Source: Prosthecobacter sp. (lineage in GTDB: Bacteria; Verrucomicrobiota; Verrucomicrobiia; Verrucomicrobiales; Verrucomicrobiaceae). From it: a stretch of 64,000 nt of DNA. The first letter of the stretch is position 1. Each line of letters starts with the position of its first letter. Below the pieces are notes generated by a model. The model made no database searches. It was not told where the DNA came from and saw only the letters and a program-made list of their open reading frames with translations. The position numbers and the translations under genes were made by a program. The stretch covers positions 1 through 64,000 of the forward strand of contig JABARQ010000046.1 in the NCBI GenBank assembly GCA_019186985.1. Direction: 5' to 3'. This document shows, piece after piece, positions 52,281 to 63,493 of the stretch.

Positions 52281-52876
52281 GGCCTTGAGGCGGGCGCCAG
52301 GGTGTCGAGGCCGAGGTTCAGGGCCAGTACGTTCACGGCCGGCTCCCCAAGAAGGCCAAGGCCGGGGTCTGTGGTGTGCGTGGAGATCAGCGCCTTCACC
52401 CTTTCAAGGCCGAGCCCCCTGGCCCTGGCGACGCGTGCGGCCTGAAGCAGGGCGTTGCTGACGCTGATGTGCGGGTCGAGGCCGCTGCCGGAGGCGGTGA
52501 CGGCGTCGGCCGGAACTTCGGCATCGTTAGTTAGGCCGTTGAGCCTGCGGTAGGCGGCGACACGCTCCTTCAGGGCGTCATGGAGCTTTTGCGAGGTGGG
52601 GCCGAGGTTGCTGCCGCCTGAGCCGGCGGCGTCGTGACCGCCTCCGGCGGCGCTGGGGCGCGGGTGGAAGAAGTTTTCGGCCGCGAAGTTCTGGCTGAGC
52701 AGCGCGGAGCCGCGTACGGCGCCGTCCTTGTCGATGATGAGGCTGCCACCAGCCTTGTCTTTGAAGACCTTTTGGGCAACGCCCGTGACGAGCAGCGGGT
52801 AGGCGCCGCAGGTGACGACGGCGAGCACAAGCGTGGCGCGGAGCGAGGGGAGAAGTTCGGAAACGAGGGCTTGCAT
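52277..52876 (-). CDS. kdpC: K+-transporting ATPase subunit KdpC
   Basis: The product is 199 aa. One N-terminal helix (LRATLVLAVVTCGAYPLLVTGVA), then KdpC hallmarks: GSALLSQNFAAENFFHPRPSA, SGGSNLGPTS, and the VTASGSGLDPHISVSNA motif. Inner-membrane catalytic chaperone of the KdpFABC pump. Lies three bases after kdpB and overlaps kdpD by four, completing the canonical operon order. Confidence 0.96.
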   Translation of the reverse strand: MQALVSELLPSLRATLVLAVVTCGAYPLLVTGVAQKVFKDKAGGSLIIDKDGAVRGSALLSQNFAAENFFHPRPSAAGGGHDAAGSGGSNLGPTSQKLHDALKERVAAYRRLNGLTNDAEVPADAVTASGSGLDPHISVSNALLQAARVARARGLGLERVKALISTHTTDPGLGLLGEPAVNVLALNLGLDTLAPASRP

Positions 52877-52879
52877 GGT

Positions 52880-54901
<2,022 letters not shown>

Positions 54902-54920
54902 GGTCGCAGAAAAGAAAGGT

Positions 54921-56633
54921 TTAAAACAGCCTGCCCTGGCCCATCAGGAAGTGCTCGACGATGGGGCCGAGGGCGAGGGCGGGGAGGAAATTGAGCGCGC
55001 CGATGAGCAGCACGGTGCCGATGAGCAGGACCGTGAAGGTCGCGCCATTGACCGGGAAGGTGCCCGCGCTCGGCGGCACGGTTTGCTTGCCAGCGAGCGA
55101 TCCGGCGAGCGCCATGATCGGCACGATCATGAGGAAGCGGCCGATGAGCATGGCGAGGCCGAGGGTGGTGTTATACCAGGGTGTGTTCGCGGTGAGGCCG
55201 GCGAAGGCACTGCCATTGTTGCCGGTGGCGGAGCTGTAGGCATAGAGCATCTCGCTGAACCCGTGCGGGCCGCTGTTGTTCAGGCCGGCGACGCCCCAGC
55301 CGCTCACGCAGGCCCAGGCGGTGAAGCCGAGGATGCTCAATGTGAGAACGAGCAGCGTGAGCATGGCCAGCTTCACCTCCTTGGCCTGGATCTTCTTGCC
55401 CAGATACTCCGGCGTGCGGCCGACCATGAGGCCGGCGATGAACACGGCAAGCACGACAAAGACGAGCATGCCATACAGGCCCGCGCCGACACCGCCGATG
55501 ACGACTTCGCCCAGCTCCATCATGAACAACGGCACCAGACCGCCGAGGGGCGTGAAGGAGTCGTGCATGGAGTTCACCGCGCCGCAGGACGCGGCGGTGG
55601 TGATGGTGGCGAAGAGGGAGGAGTTGAAGATGCCGAAGCGGACCTCCTTGCCCTCCAGGTTGCCATCGGCGGCGGCGATGCCGAGCTGTTGATGGATCGG
55701 ATTGCCGACGGCCTCGTAGTGAGCACACACGAGCACGCTGCCGAGAAAGAGCGCCACCATCGCGGCCCACACGGCCCAGCCGTGCGCCTGGTTCTTCACC
55801 ATGCGGCCAAGATAATAGGTGAGTCCGCTGCCGATGCTGAAAATGGAGAGCATCTGGATGAAGTTCGACAGGGGGGTCGGGTTCTCGAAGGGGTGGGCGG
55901 CGTTTGTGTTCATGAAGCCGCCGCCGTTGGTGCCGAGCATCTTGATCGCCACCTGCGAGGCCATGGGGCCCTGGGCGATCACCTGCTCCGCCCCTTCGAG
56001 CGTCTTCACCTGGGTGTAGGGATCAAAGTTTTGGATCATGCCCTGCGACACGAGAAAGAGTGCAAACACGACGCAGATCGGAAGCAGCAGGTAATAAGTG
56101 GCGCGGACGAGGTCAGCCCAGAAATTGCCGAGCGTCTTCGCTGAGCTGCGGGCGATGCCGCGCACGAGCGCCGCAGCGATGCCGATGCCAACAGCAGCAG
56201 AGACGAAGTTGTGGAACGTCAGTCCTACCATCTGCGAGAAGTAACTCATGGCGGCCTCGCCGCCGTAGCTCTGCCAGTTGGTGTTCGTGGTGAAGCTCAC
56301 CGCCGTGTTGAAGGCCAGATGATGGCTCAGGCCGGGCAGGGTCTGTGGATTCCATGGCAGGAGATGCTGCAGGCGCAGGATGGCATAGGTGAACACCACG
56401 CCGACAAGGCTGAAGGCCAGCATGGCAAAGGTGTATTGCTTCCACCCGTGTTCGCGCTGCGGATCGACGCCGAGCAGCCTGTAGGTGAGCTTTTCGACCG
56501 GCTTGACCACCGGATCGAGCCAGGTGCGGCCGTTGGTGTCGAGCACCTGCATGAGGTAGAGGCCCATCGGCTTCGTGATGAGCGTGAGGATGCCCAGGTA
56601 GAGGGCGAACTGAAGCCAGTCGGTCGCGTGCAT
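54921..56633 (-). CDS. kdpA: K+-transporting ATPase subunit KdpA
   Basis: The product is 570 aa with about ten helices. Selectivity-filter loops of the four pseudo-repeats can be seen ([71 protein letters not shown]). It forms the potassium channel-like pore of the pump. Ten bases follow the kdpF stop before its start. Confidence 0.97.
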   Translation of the reverse strand: MHATDWLQFALYLGILTLITKPMGLYLMQVLDTNGRTWLDPVVKPVEKLTYRLLGVDPQREHGWKQYTFAMLAFSLVGVVFTYAILRLQHLLPWNPQTLPGLSHHLAFNTAVSFTTNTNWQSYGGEAAMSYFSQMVGLTFHNFVSAAVGIGIAAALVRGIARSSAKTLGNFWADLVRATYYLLLPICVVFALFLVSQGMIQNFDPYTQVKTLEGAEQVIAQGPMASQVAIKMLGTNGGGFMNTNAAHPFENPTPLSNFIQMLSIFSIGSGLTYYLGRMVKNQAHGWAVWAAMVALFLGSVLVCAHYEAVGNPIHQQLGIAAADGNLEGKEVRFGIFNSSLFATITTAASCGAVNSMHDSFTPLGGLVPLFMMELGEVVIGGVGAGLYGMLVFVVLAVFIAGLMVGRTPEYLGKKIQAKEVKLAMLTLLVLTLSILGFTAWACVSGWGVAGLNNSGPHGFSEMLYAYSSATGNNGSAFAGLTANTPWYNTTLGLAMLIGRFLMIVPIMALAGSLAGKQTVPPSAGTFPVNGATFTVLLIGTVLLIGALNFLPALALGPIVEHFLMGQGRLF

Positions 56634-56643
56634 GGTGGTGGGA

Positions 56644-56727
56644 TTAGAACTTTTCCGGACGCAGCATCGCCACGATCAGGTAGGCGAGCAGGGCGAGGGC
56701 GATGAGCCCGACGAGAAGGGTTTCCAT
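56644..56727 (-). CDS. kdpF: K+-transporting ATPase subunit KdpF
   Basis: A 27-residue single-helix peptide with LLVGLIALALLAYLIVAMLR then PEKF, the typical KdpF ending (Y-L-x-x-A-x-L-x-P-E-x-F). It stabilises the KdpABC complex. Position immediately upstream of kdpA is canonical. Found by reading the gap directly because it is short. Confidence 0.9.
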   Translation of the reverse strand: METLLVGLIALALLAYLIVAMLRPEKF

Positions 56728-56739
56728 GGCGCGGGGCGG

Positions 56740-56850
56740 CTAGAGGGTTTCGCAGCCGCCTGCGTAGGCGGCGCAGATGACGAAGAAGACCACCAGGGTG
56801 GTGAGGAAGACGAGGTCGATCATGACGCCGCCATCCTCATGGAGGTTCAT
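56740..56850 (-). CDS. 36-residue membrane peptide at the head of the kdp operon
   Basis: Frame from the ATG at 56850 to the TAG at 56740, 12 bases before kdpF. Product has one helix (IDLVFLTTLVVFFVICAAYA, 11-30) ending GGCETL. Small one-helix ORFs ending in C-[ED]-x-L occur beside kdpF in other bacteria as far as I recall, so this is probably a real leader gene or accessory subunit. An internal ATG (56823) would give a 27-residue form, the same length as KdpF. Confidence 0.65.
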   Translation of the reverse strand: MNLHEDGGVMIDLVFLTTLVVFFVICAAYAGGCETL

Positions 56851-56867
56851 GAGAAGCGTGAGTTAAA

Positions 56868-56885
56868 GGCGCCCCTGTGGGCGTC
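56868..56885 (-). terminator. weak hairpin between kup and the kdp operon
   Basis: Minus strand GACGCCC, loop ACAG, GGGCGCC (7-bp stem with one G-T pair), then TTTAA. It could end the kup transcript or lie in the kdp leader. It overlaps the right edge of the direct-repeat site at 56883-56899 by three bases, so regulator binding and hairpin are adjacent. Confidence 0.35.
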
Positions 56886-56899
56886 AAAAAAGCGTTAAC
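56883..56899 (-). promoter_or_regulatory. candidate KdpE-type box upstream of the kdp operon
   Basis: Minus strand GTTAACGCTTTTTTGAC: TTAAC and TTGAC spaced 11 bases apart, the same arrangement as the sites before kup and before the second kdpD-like gene. It ends 33 bases before the start of the 36-residue ORF. The T-run spacer resembles the T-rich KdpE site known from E. coli. Confidence 0.55.
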
Positions 56900-56908
56900 A
56901 AACGCGGC

Positions 56909-58852
56909 CTAGATCTCCACCTGCTGGCCGAGCTCAATGACGCGGCCGACGGGGATCTGGAAGTAGGTGGCGGGCTGCTGGGCGAGCTTGCTGGCGAGCG
57001 AGAAGAGGTGCTTGCGCCAGCGTGCCATGCCCGGGGCTGGGTTTGGCACGATGATCTCACGGCCGAGGAAGAAGGTGGCCTTGTCGGGGTCGACCTCGAG
57101 GCCGTGCCCCGCGCACTGGCGCAGCAGGCGGGGCACGTTGGGTTTCTGCATGAAGCCGAAGCGGCCGGTGACGCGCCAGAAGTTGTCGCCGAGCTTCTCG
57201 ACCTCGACCCGCCGTCCCGGCGGCACCCAGGGTTCGTCCTCGGTGGTCAGCGTCATGAAGATGACGCGCTGATGAATGGCCTGGTAATGCTTCAGGCTGT
57301 GCAGGAGCGCGACGGGTGCGCGGCCCTGGGTGCTGGTCATGAAGACGGCGGTGCCCGGAACCTGCACCACCCTGCCGCGGGCGAGGCTTTCAATGAGCGT
57401 CTCCTGCGAGAGGGCGCTGCGTTCCATGGAGGCGCGCACCATCCTGCGTCCCGTGGCCCAGGTGGTCATCACCAGGAAGATCATCGCACCGACGGCGAGC
57501 GGGAACCAGCCGCCGTCGAAGAACTTCACCAGGTTGGCGCTGAGGAAGGCGGCTTCGATGAGTCCGAACACCAGGCAGAGCGGCACGACCTTGAGCAGGG
57601 ACCATTGCCACAGGTGCCGGGCGGCGAAGTAAAACAGCACGGTGGTGATGAGCATCGTCATCGTCACGGCCACGCCGTAGGCGGCGGCGAGGTTGGACGA
57701 GGTGCGGAAGGCGATGACCAGGGTCAGGCAGGCGAGCATGAGCAGCCAGTTCACCAGCGGGATGTAGATCTGGCCGCGGGCGTGTTCGGAGGTGTGGCGG
57801 ATGTTCAGACGCGGCAGGTAGCCGAGCTGAACGGCGCTGAGCGTTAGGGAGTAGGTGCCGGTGATGAGGGCCTGGGAGGCGATGACGGTGGCGGCCGTGG
57901 CGAGCAGCACAAGCGGCAGCGCGGCCCAGGACGGGGCCATCTGGAAGAACGGCGCGTGCGCCAGCTCCGGACGATGCAGCAGCAGGGCGCCCTGGCCGAG
58001 GTAGTTCAGCCCCAGCGCGGGGAAGACGAGCATGAACCAGCCGCGGCGGATCGGCCCGGCGCCGAAGTGTCCCATGTCGGCATAGAGCGCCTCGCCGCCG
58101 GTCACGGCCAGGAAGACGCTGCCGAGGATGACAAAGGCGGCATGGCCTCCGGTGGTCAGGAAATGCCAGCCATGCCAGGGGTTGAAGGCGGCCAGGATTT
58201 CCGGCCCGTTCACCAGCTGTGACAGGCCGAGCAGGCCGAGGCTGACAAACCAAAGGCCTGTCACCGGGCCAAAGAAACGCCCGACGCGGGCGGTGCCGAG
58301 AAACTGCACGGCGAACAGCGCCACCAGGATGACCAGCGTGATGCCGATGATGAGCCATTGCATGCGATGCTCCCAGGCGGCGGCCAGGACCAGGTCGGCC
58401 GGAGGCGCGCCGAGCAGGCCGCCGTCCTTCAAACCCTCCACCGCGCTGAGCACGGAGATGGCTGGCGTGATGATGCCGTCGCCGAACAAAAGCGAGGCTC
58501 CAAACAAGCCCAGCAGCACCGTCACCACGCGACGCTTCATCGTTTCACCCATGCCATGCGTGGCGAGAGCCATGAGCGAGAGCACGCCGCCTTCGCCCTT
58601 GTTGTCGGCGCGCAGGATGAAGACGAGGTATTTGACGCAGATGAGGAGAATGAGCGACCAGAGCACCAGTGAGACCACGCCAAGGATGTGCGCGTGGCTG
58701 GCGGCGACATGATGGGGGCTGTGCGGGCTGAAGCACTCCTTGAGCGTGTAAATCGGGCTGGTGCCGATGTCTCCGAAGACGACGCCAAGAGCCGCGATGA
58801 CGAGGGTGGTGCCGGAGAGCTTGTGGAGGCCGTGACGATCAGGGTCTTTCAT
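56909..58852 (-). CDS. kup: Kup-family potassium uptake transporter
   Basis: The product is 647 aa from the ATG at 58852 (an in-frame start at 58906 lacks family similarity). Family hallmarks: GVVFGDIGTSPIYTLKECF near the N-terminus, LRADNKGEGGVLSLMALA, FGDGIITPAISVLSAVEGL, ADMGHFGAGPIRRGW and a C-terminal cytoplasmic domain. Twelve helices expected. Proton-coupled potassium uptake with modest affinity. It is next to kdp and both have the same candidate operator, so the two systems are likely co-regulated. Confidence 0.95.
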   Translation of the reverse strand: MKDPDRHGLHKLSGTTLVIAALGVVFGDIGTSPIYTLKECFSPHSPHHVAASHAHILGVVSLVLWSLILLICVKYLVFILRADNKGEGGVLSLMALATHGMGETMKRRVVTVLLGLFGASLLFGDGIITPAISVLSAVEGLKDGGLLGAPPADLVLAAAWEHRMQWLIIGITLVILVALFAVQFLGTARVGRFFGPVTGLWFVSLGLLGLSQLVNGPEILAAFNPWHGWHFLTTGGHAAFVILGSVFLAVTGGEALYADMGHFGAGPIRRGWFMLVFPALGLNYLGQGALLLHRPELAHAPFFQMAPSWAALPLVLLATAATVIASQALITGTYSLTLSAVQLGYLPRLNIRHTSEHARGQIYIPLVNWLLMLACLTLVIAFRTSSNLAAAYGVAVTMTMLITTVLFYFAARHLWQWSLLKVVPLCLVFGLIEAAFLSANLVKFFDGGWFPLAVGAMIFLVMTTWATGRRMVRASMERSALSQETLIESLARGRVVQVPGTAVFMTSTQGRAPVALLHSLKHYQAIHQRVIFMTLTTEDEPWVPPGRRVEVEKLGDNFWRVTGRFGFMQKPNVPRLLRQCAGHGLEVDPDKATFFLGREIIVPNPAPGMARWRKHLFSLASKLAQQPATYFQIPVGRVIELGQQVEI

Positions 58853-58909
58853 GACGCCCCAGGCTCCCCCGCCTGTCCAGAGCCGCCAGTGAAGGCGGGC
58901 AGGCACCGA

Positions 58910-58926
58910 GTTAAGAAGGTGTTAAC
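58910..58926 (-). promoter_or_regulatory. candidate KdpE-type box upstream of kup
   Basis: Minus strand GTTAACACCTTCTTAAC: two TTAAC half-sites spaced 11 bases apart, 58 bases upstream of the kup ATG and also 67 bases before the divergent ThuA-like gene. Compare the sites at 48411-48427 and 56883-56899. Confidence 0.6.
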
Positions 58927-58992
58927 GGCAGATCCGGACACCGGACCTTTCATCTGCGGAAGGAACCTGGTCATCCTGTTCGTTATGCGCGG

Positions 58993-59910
58993 ATGTTCCT
59001 TGTCCGATCCGCCATCCTCTGCCTGGCCGCCTCCGGCCTTTTGCACGCCGAACTGACGCCTGAACAGCAGCAGGTGCCGCTGGAGCGGCTGCCTTCCGAC
59101 CCCTCGAAGGCAAGGATCGTTCTGATCGCCGGCAGCACCAGCAACAAGCCCGGCCAGCATGAGTACTTCGCCGGCTGCGCCCTGATCATGGACTGGCTGA
59201 AGAAGGTGCCCGGCGTGGCACCTGTGCTTGTCGCCGAGGGCTGGCCGAAGAATCAAGCCGTGCTCGAAGGGGCGAAATCCGTCCTGCTGTTCCTCGACGG
59301 CGGCCCCAAGCTGTCGTTTCTGGAGCCCGCCCGCTGGGCCAGGATGCAGGCGCTGGCGGATGCCGGCACCGGCTTTGTCGTGCTGCACCAGGGCATCGAC
59401 TGCCCGGCTGACCGTGCCGCCGCCTTCAAGCAGTGGTTTGGCGCGGCTTTCCAGCCTGACATCGGCTGCCGCGGCCACTGGGACGTGAAGTTTGAAGCCG
59501 TGCCTGCTCATCCCGTCACCCGTGGCATCCGCCCCTTCGAGCTGCTCAAGGATGGCTGGCTCTACAACCTGCATTTCGCCGCACAAGGTGTTACGCCGGT
59601 CCTGGCCGGCGCCATGCCGGACAGCAGCCGGAAGACGGCGGACGCCAAGGCTCATGCGGGACGTGCGGAAACCGTGGCCTGGACTTATGAGCGTCCGAAC
59701 GGCGGCCGCAGCTTTGGCTTCACCGGCTGTGACCTGCATGCCAACTGGGCGGACGCCAACCAGCGCCTGCTGGTGCTCAACGGCCTGCTCTGGACCGCCG
59801 GGGTTGAAGTTCCTGAAGGCGGGCTGGTTTCGGAGGTGAGCGAGGCTGACCTGAAGAAAAACTGGGACCGCAAGGTCTTCCTCAAGAAGGACAAGGCGAA
59901 GACGAAGTGA
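58993..59910 (+). CDS. secreted ThuA-like domain protein
   Basis: The product is 305 aa with a signal peptide (MFLVRSAILCLAASGLLHAE). ThuA-like features: ARIVLIAGSTSNKPGQHEYF, SVLLFLDGG, ADAGTGFVVLHQGIDCPADR, and a closing RSFGFTGCDLHANWADANQRLLVLNGLLWTAG. The C-terminus is Lys-rich. Distinct from the first ThuA protein (no Lys/Glu insert). Divergent from kup. Catalysis of ThuA domains remains unproven; a sugar-related role is likely in this phylum. Confidence 0.8.
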   Translation: MFLVRSAILCLAASGLLHAELTPEQQQVPLERLPSDPSKARIVLIAGSTSNKPGQHEYFAGCALIMDWLKKVPGVAPVLVAEGWPKNQAVLEGAKSVLLFLDGGPKLSFLEPARWARMQALADAGTGFVVLHQGIDCPADRAAAFKQWFGAAFQPDIGCRGHWDVKFEAVPAHPVTRGIRPFELLKDGWLYNLHFAAQGVTPVLAGAMPDSSRKTADAKAHAGRAETVAWTYERPNGGRSFGFTGCDLHANWADANQRLLVLNGLLWTAGVEVPEGGLVSEVSEADLKKNWDRKVFLKKDKAKTK

Positions 59911-59977
59911 GCGGCGGAAGGTCCGGAGCGCAGCCGACGGTTGCATCCCGTCGTAATATCGGCTCTGTCCGCCTTCC

Positions 59978-60265
59978 ATGGTCAATGTCATCGTCATCCT
60001 CGAAGTCGATCCCGCCCGGGTCGATGAATTCCTGCAGGTCATCACCCACAACGCCGCCGAGTCCGTGAAGGAGCCCGGCTGCACCCGCTTCGAGGTCAAT
60101 CGTCAGGCCGACCAGCCGAATCTTTTCGCCCTGAGCGAGCAGTATGTCGACGCGGCCGCCCTGGAGGCGCACACGAAAACGCCGCACTTTGCGCTCTGGA
60201 AGGAAAAGTCGGCGACCGGCTTTGTCATCAAACGCTGGGCGGTGAAGGGCCCGGTGCTGGAGTAA
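59978..60265 (+). CDS. ABM-domain monooxygenase-like protein (YgiN type)
   Basis: The product is 95 aa, one ferredoxin-like domain: VNVIVILEVDPARVDEFLQVI, EPGCTRFEVNRQADQPNLFAL, EQYVDAAALEAHTKTPHF. Matches the antibiotic biosynthesis monooxygenase fold (putative quinol monooxygenase). Seven bases separate it from moaA, so both may be co-expressed; no functional link is known. Confidence 0.85.
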   Translation: MVNVIVILEVDPARVDEFLQVITHNAAESVKEPGCTRFEVNRQADQPNLFALSEQYVDAAALEAHTKTPHFALWKEKSATGFVIKRWAVKGPVLE

Positions 60266-60272
60266 CACGACT

Positions 60273-61271
60273 GTGCAAGACGCCTTCGGCCATCGCATCT
60301 CCTACCTGCGCGTCTCGGTCACCGACCGCTGCAACGAGCGCTGCCGCTACTGCATGCCCGAGGAGGAGCAGGCCTGGTTTCCGCGCGAGGAGGTGCTGGG
60401 CTATGATGAAATGCTGCGCGTGCTGCGTGTCGGCGCCACGCTGGGCATCAAGAAGGTGCGCGTGACCGGCGGCGAGCCGCTGACACGACCGGGCGTTGCC
60501 GAGTTCTGCGCCGATGTCGCAGCGATCCCCGGCATCGAGCAGGTGGGCATCTCCACCAACGGCACGCTGCTGGGCAGGCTGGAGGACGGGGAAACCATGG
60601 CTGCACGACTGGTGAAGGCCGGCGTGGGCAGCGCCAACATCTCGCTCGACTCGCTCGACCGCGAATCCTACCGGCGCACGACCAGCCGCGACCTGCTGCC
60701 GAAGGTGCTGGAGGGCATTGACGCCGCCATCGCCGCCGGCTTTGCCTCCCTCCGTCTGAACTGCGTGCTGATGAAGCACCAGACCGAGGCGGAGATGGTG
60801 CCGCTGATCGAGTATGCCCGGGAAAAAGGCGCCCTGCTGCGCTTCATCGAGCTCATGCCGGTGAGCACGCAGGAGGTGCTGAGCGAGGACAACTTTCTCT
60901 CCGCAGGATCGGCCCTGCGGCTGGTGGAGGCTCATTACGGAGCGCTGAAGCCGCTGCCGGACTTCAGGACCAACGGACCGGCAACCTATTATGAGATTCC
61001 GGGCTCAGGGCAGAAGGTTGGGTTCATCGGTGCAATGACCAACCTGCACTTCTGCGAGGCCTGCAACAAGCTGCGGCTGACCAGCGACGGCAAGCTGCGT
61101 CCCTGCCTGGGAAGCTGCCTGGAGTTCGACCTGCGCGAGAAGCTGCGAGCCGGCTGCAGTGACGAGGAGCTGGCGCAGCTCATCCACAACGTCGTGGCGC
61201 GCAAGCCGAAGGAGCACGACTTCCGCCACAACTACCAGCCCAACCGCCGCATGATCGCCATCGGCGGCTGA
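60273..61271 (+). CDS. moaA: GTP 3',8-cyclase
   Basis: The product is 332 aa from a GTG start at 60273. Radical-SAM cluster motif C20-NER-C24-RY-C27, GTP- and SAM-binding RVTGGEPLTRPG, and the second cluster motif FCEACNKLRLTSDGKLRPCL; the C-terminus ends with the functional Gly-Gly. First step of molybdenum cofactor synthesis in the cytoplasm. Other moa genes are not in the window, so it is an isolated copy. Confidence 0.96.
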   Translation: MQDAFGHRISYLRVSVTDRCNERCRYCMPEEEQAWFPREEVLGYDEMLRVLRVGATLGIKKVRVTGGEPLTRPGVAEFCADVAAIPGIEQVGISTNGTLLGRLEDGETMAARLVKAGVGSANISLDSLDRESYRRTTSRDLLPKVLEGIDAAIAAGFASLRLNCVLMKHQTEAEMVPLIEYAREKGALLRFIELMPVSTQEVLSEDNFLSAGSALRLVEAHYGALKPLPDFRTNGPATYYEIPGSGQKVGFIGAMTNLHFCEACNKLRLTSDGKLRPCLGSCLEFDLREKLRAGCSDEELAQLIHNVVARKPKEHDFRHNYQPNRRMIAIGG

Positions 61272-61286
61272 CGGGGCGTCCTCAGG

Positions 61287-63356
61287 CTACTCGGCCAAGA
61301 ACTGCACGGCGTCGATGATGACGTGGCCCTTTGTGCCCTCGTTGGAGATCTGCACCCAGCCGGACCTGCCGGCTTCAAAACGGAAGGTGCCGAGAGTGTG
61401 CAGGTTGAACTTGCCGGCGGGCTTCTGCTTCTGATCGACAATCACGACCTTGTCCCCATCGGCTGAGTGGATGGTGACGGGCACGTTGGCGGCGCGGTTG
61501 CCGAGGGCCCCATAGCTGACGGCCACGGTGTAGCGTCCGGCCTTCGGCAGGGTTGGTGTGTACTTCGCCTTTTGTTCGCCCTTCAACGCGTCGCCGTCAT
61601 GGCGGTAGCCGCGCTCAACGAAACCACCCGTGGTGTGGCCTTCGGACTCAAAGCCGGTGAGCTCGGCCTCGTTGTCATCCACGACGATGCCGGGGATCTG
61701 GTCCTTCTTGAAGGAGCTGACCTCGGGGGCGGGAGGCGATTCAAAGTCGAGCACCTGGCCGTCCTTGAGCAGGCGCTCCTTCAGCTTCGCGTAGTCGACG
61801 CCCTGGACCGTGGTTCCCTGTTCGATGGCATGCACGGCTGCGGTGGCGGCGCTCTGGCCGAGCACCATGAACACCGGCTCCATGCGGATGCTGCCATAGG
61901 CGATGTGGCTGGCGCTGAGGCAGACGGGCACGAGCAGGTTGCTGCACTCGGAGGCCTTCGGGCGGATGCTGCGGTAGCTCACCGGATAGGGGCGGCTGCC
62001 GACCTGGACGTCACCCTCGTTGCGGACGAAACCCTCCCTGGTGACGTAACGCTGGATGTTATGGGAGTCCATGTTGTAGGCGCCCATGCCGACGCTGTCC
62101 TCGACGACCTCGCGGCGCTTGCAGTTCTTCTCGGTCATCACGTAGTCGCTGATCATGCGGCGGGCCTCGCGGACGTAGAGCTGGCGCGGCCAGTTGTCGT
62201 TGTCGGTGAACTCGTCCTTCGCCAGGCCGAGCCTCCGGAAGGCCTCACGGATCTTTTCCGGAACGCGCGGATGATGGGCGTAGGTCCACATGAGGCCCTT
62301 CTGCCAGTCCTCGTGGGCCTTCCAGATTTTCGCACGGGTCTCGTAGTCCGCCTCGGGGTAGTCCCAGTTCTGGCCGATGAAGTCGGTGCTGACGGCGAAG
62401 TTGTTGTTCGTGTCGGTCTTGCGGTTGGGCATCCAGCTCGGAGCCCAGGAGATGCGCATGTCCCCGGCCTCGACGTTGCGCAGGGCGAGCTCAAACCAGC
62501 GTTCGTCATAGTTCGCCGGCTTCTCCCAGTCGCGCCGGTTTTCCGGCACGTCGGTGGTGCACATGCGGAAGTTGTAGGCCTGCACCTTTTTATCGCCGCT
62601 GAACTCCTCGCCGGGCTCCTTTTCGATGCCGGGCAGCAGGCCGCTGGAGGGATCGCCGGGCTTCACATAGGGGTCGACGTTCTTGGTGAACTGATGATGG
62701 ATGCTGTGGCCGACCTGCACGCCGTTGAGGGTTTCGTTGTAGACGCTGTTGGCCTCGCGGCCGACATGATAGCCGACGCCCGCCTTCGCCATCAGGTCGC
62801 CCTCGTAGGTGGTGTCGATGAACATCGGCGCGGTGAACTCACGGCCGCTTTCCATGCGGATGCGGGTGATCTTCGCGCCCTCCTTCACGACGCCCTTCTT
62901 CAGGTCGAGGCGTTCGCCGAACACCACGGCGACCTTGTCACCCGCCTCCTTGAGCATGGCGTCGTAGATCTCGGACGCGGCATGGGGTTCGAAAGTCCAC
63001 ATCGTGGATTCCGTCCCTGAGTTGCCGTGGGGTTTCTTCGCATAGTATTCGTCACGGGTCTGGTGCTTCCAGCGGGTGGCGTCGGAGTAGTGGCGGAAGA
63101 TGTTTGCGTAGAACTCCCGGGAGAGGCCGCCGATGGCCTTTTTGTTGCCGATGTCCGTGGCGCCCAGACCGCCGGTGGTGAGGCCGCCGAGGAAGCGGGT
63201 GGGCTCGATCAGGATGGCGGTCCGGCCCATGCGGGCGGTCTGGATGGCGGCGGTGATGCCGCCGGAGGTGCCGCCATAGATGACGACATCGGCGGAATCC
63301 GCGGCGGAGAGGCTGGCGACGGCCAGGAGGAGGCAGGCGGTGGGTCGGAAAAGCAT
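61287..63356 (-). CDS. secreted FAD-dependent oxidoreductase with golvesin-like C-terminal domain
   Basis: The product is 689 aa with a signal peptide (MLFRPTACLLLAVASLSAA). FAD-binding start ADVVIYGGTSGGITAAIQTARMG, followed by EPTRFLGGLTTGGLGATDIGN, then a central block with VSYRSIRPKASECSNLLVPVCLSASHIAYGSIRMEPVFM typical of the FAD-dependent oxidoreductases abundant in Planctomycetes and Verrucomicrobia. Residues about 560-689 are a golvesin/xanthan-lyase-type beta domain (GFVERGYRHDG, AGRYTVAVSYGALGNRAANVPVTI). Exported; substrate unknown, probably glycan-related. Convergent with moaA and divergent from the right-edge gene. Confidence 0.88.
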   Translation of the reverse strand: MLFRPTACLLLAVASLSAADSADVVIYGGTSGGITAAIQTARMGRTAILIEPTRFLGGLTTGGLGATDIGNKKAIGGLSREFYANIFRHYSDATRWKHQTRDEYYAKKPHGNSGTESTMWTFEPHAASEIYDAMLKEAGDKVAVVFGERLDLKKGVVKEGAKITRIRMESGREFTAPMFIDTTYEGDLMAKAGVGYHVGREANSVYNETLNGVQVGHSIHHQFTKNVDPYVKPGDPSSGLLPGIEKEPGEEFSGDKKVQAYNFRMCTTDVPENRRDWEKPANYDERWFELALRNVEAGDMRISWAPSWMPNRKTDTNNNFAVSTDFIGQNWDYPEADYETRAKIWKAHEDWQKGLMWTYAHHPRVPEKIREAFRRLGLAKDEFTDNDNWPRQLYVREARRMISDYVMTEKNCKRREVVEDSVGMGAYNMDSHNIQRYVTREGFVRNEGDVQVGSRPYPVSYRSIRPKASECSNLLVPVCLSASHIAYGSIRMEPVFMVLGQSAATAAVHAIEQGTTVQGVDYAKLKERLLKDGQVLDFESPPAPEVSSFKKDQIPGIVVDDNEAELTGFESEGHTTGGFVERGYRHDGDALKGEQKAKYTPTLPKAGRYTVAVSYGALGNRAANVPVTIHSADGDKVVIVDQKQKPAGKFNLHTLGTFRFEAGRSGWVQISNEGTKGHVIIDAVQFLAE

Positions 63357-63493
63357 GGGGATGGAGGGAAGAATGGCGGGCTGAGATGTGGCCGTCTTTC
63401 AGGGGCAGGAAAACAAAAAGTGCGGTCAAAGGCAAAAACAGGCCGGTGCGGCGGCCTCCTGCCGGGCTTGATTCCGCGCCATGTTTACCGACC

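Noticed and set aside
49848-52445. Long plus-strand open frame opposite kdpD
   Set aside because: Antisense shadow of kdpD; no domain, low-complexity composition.
56868-56885. Hairpin before the kdp operon as a riboswitch (potassium- or c-di-AMP-type)
   Set aside because: The kup-kdp gap is only 58 bases, too short for a known ydaO/c-di-AMP-type element; only a simple stem is visible.
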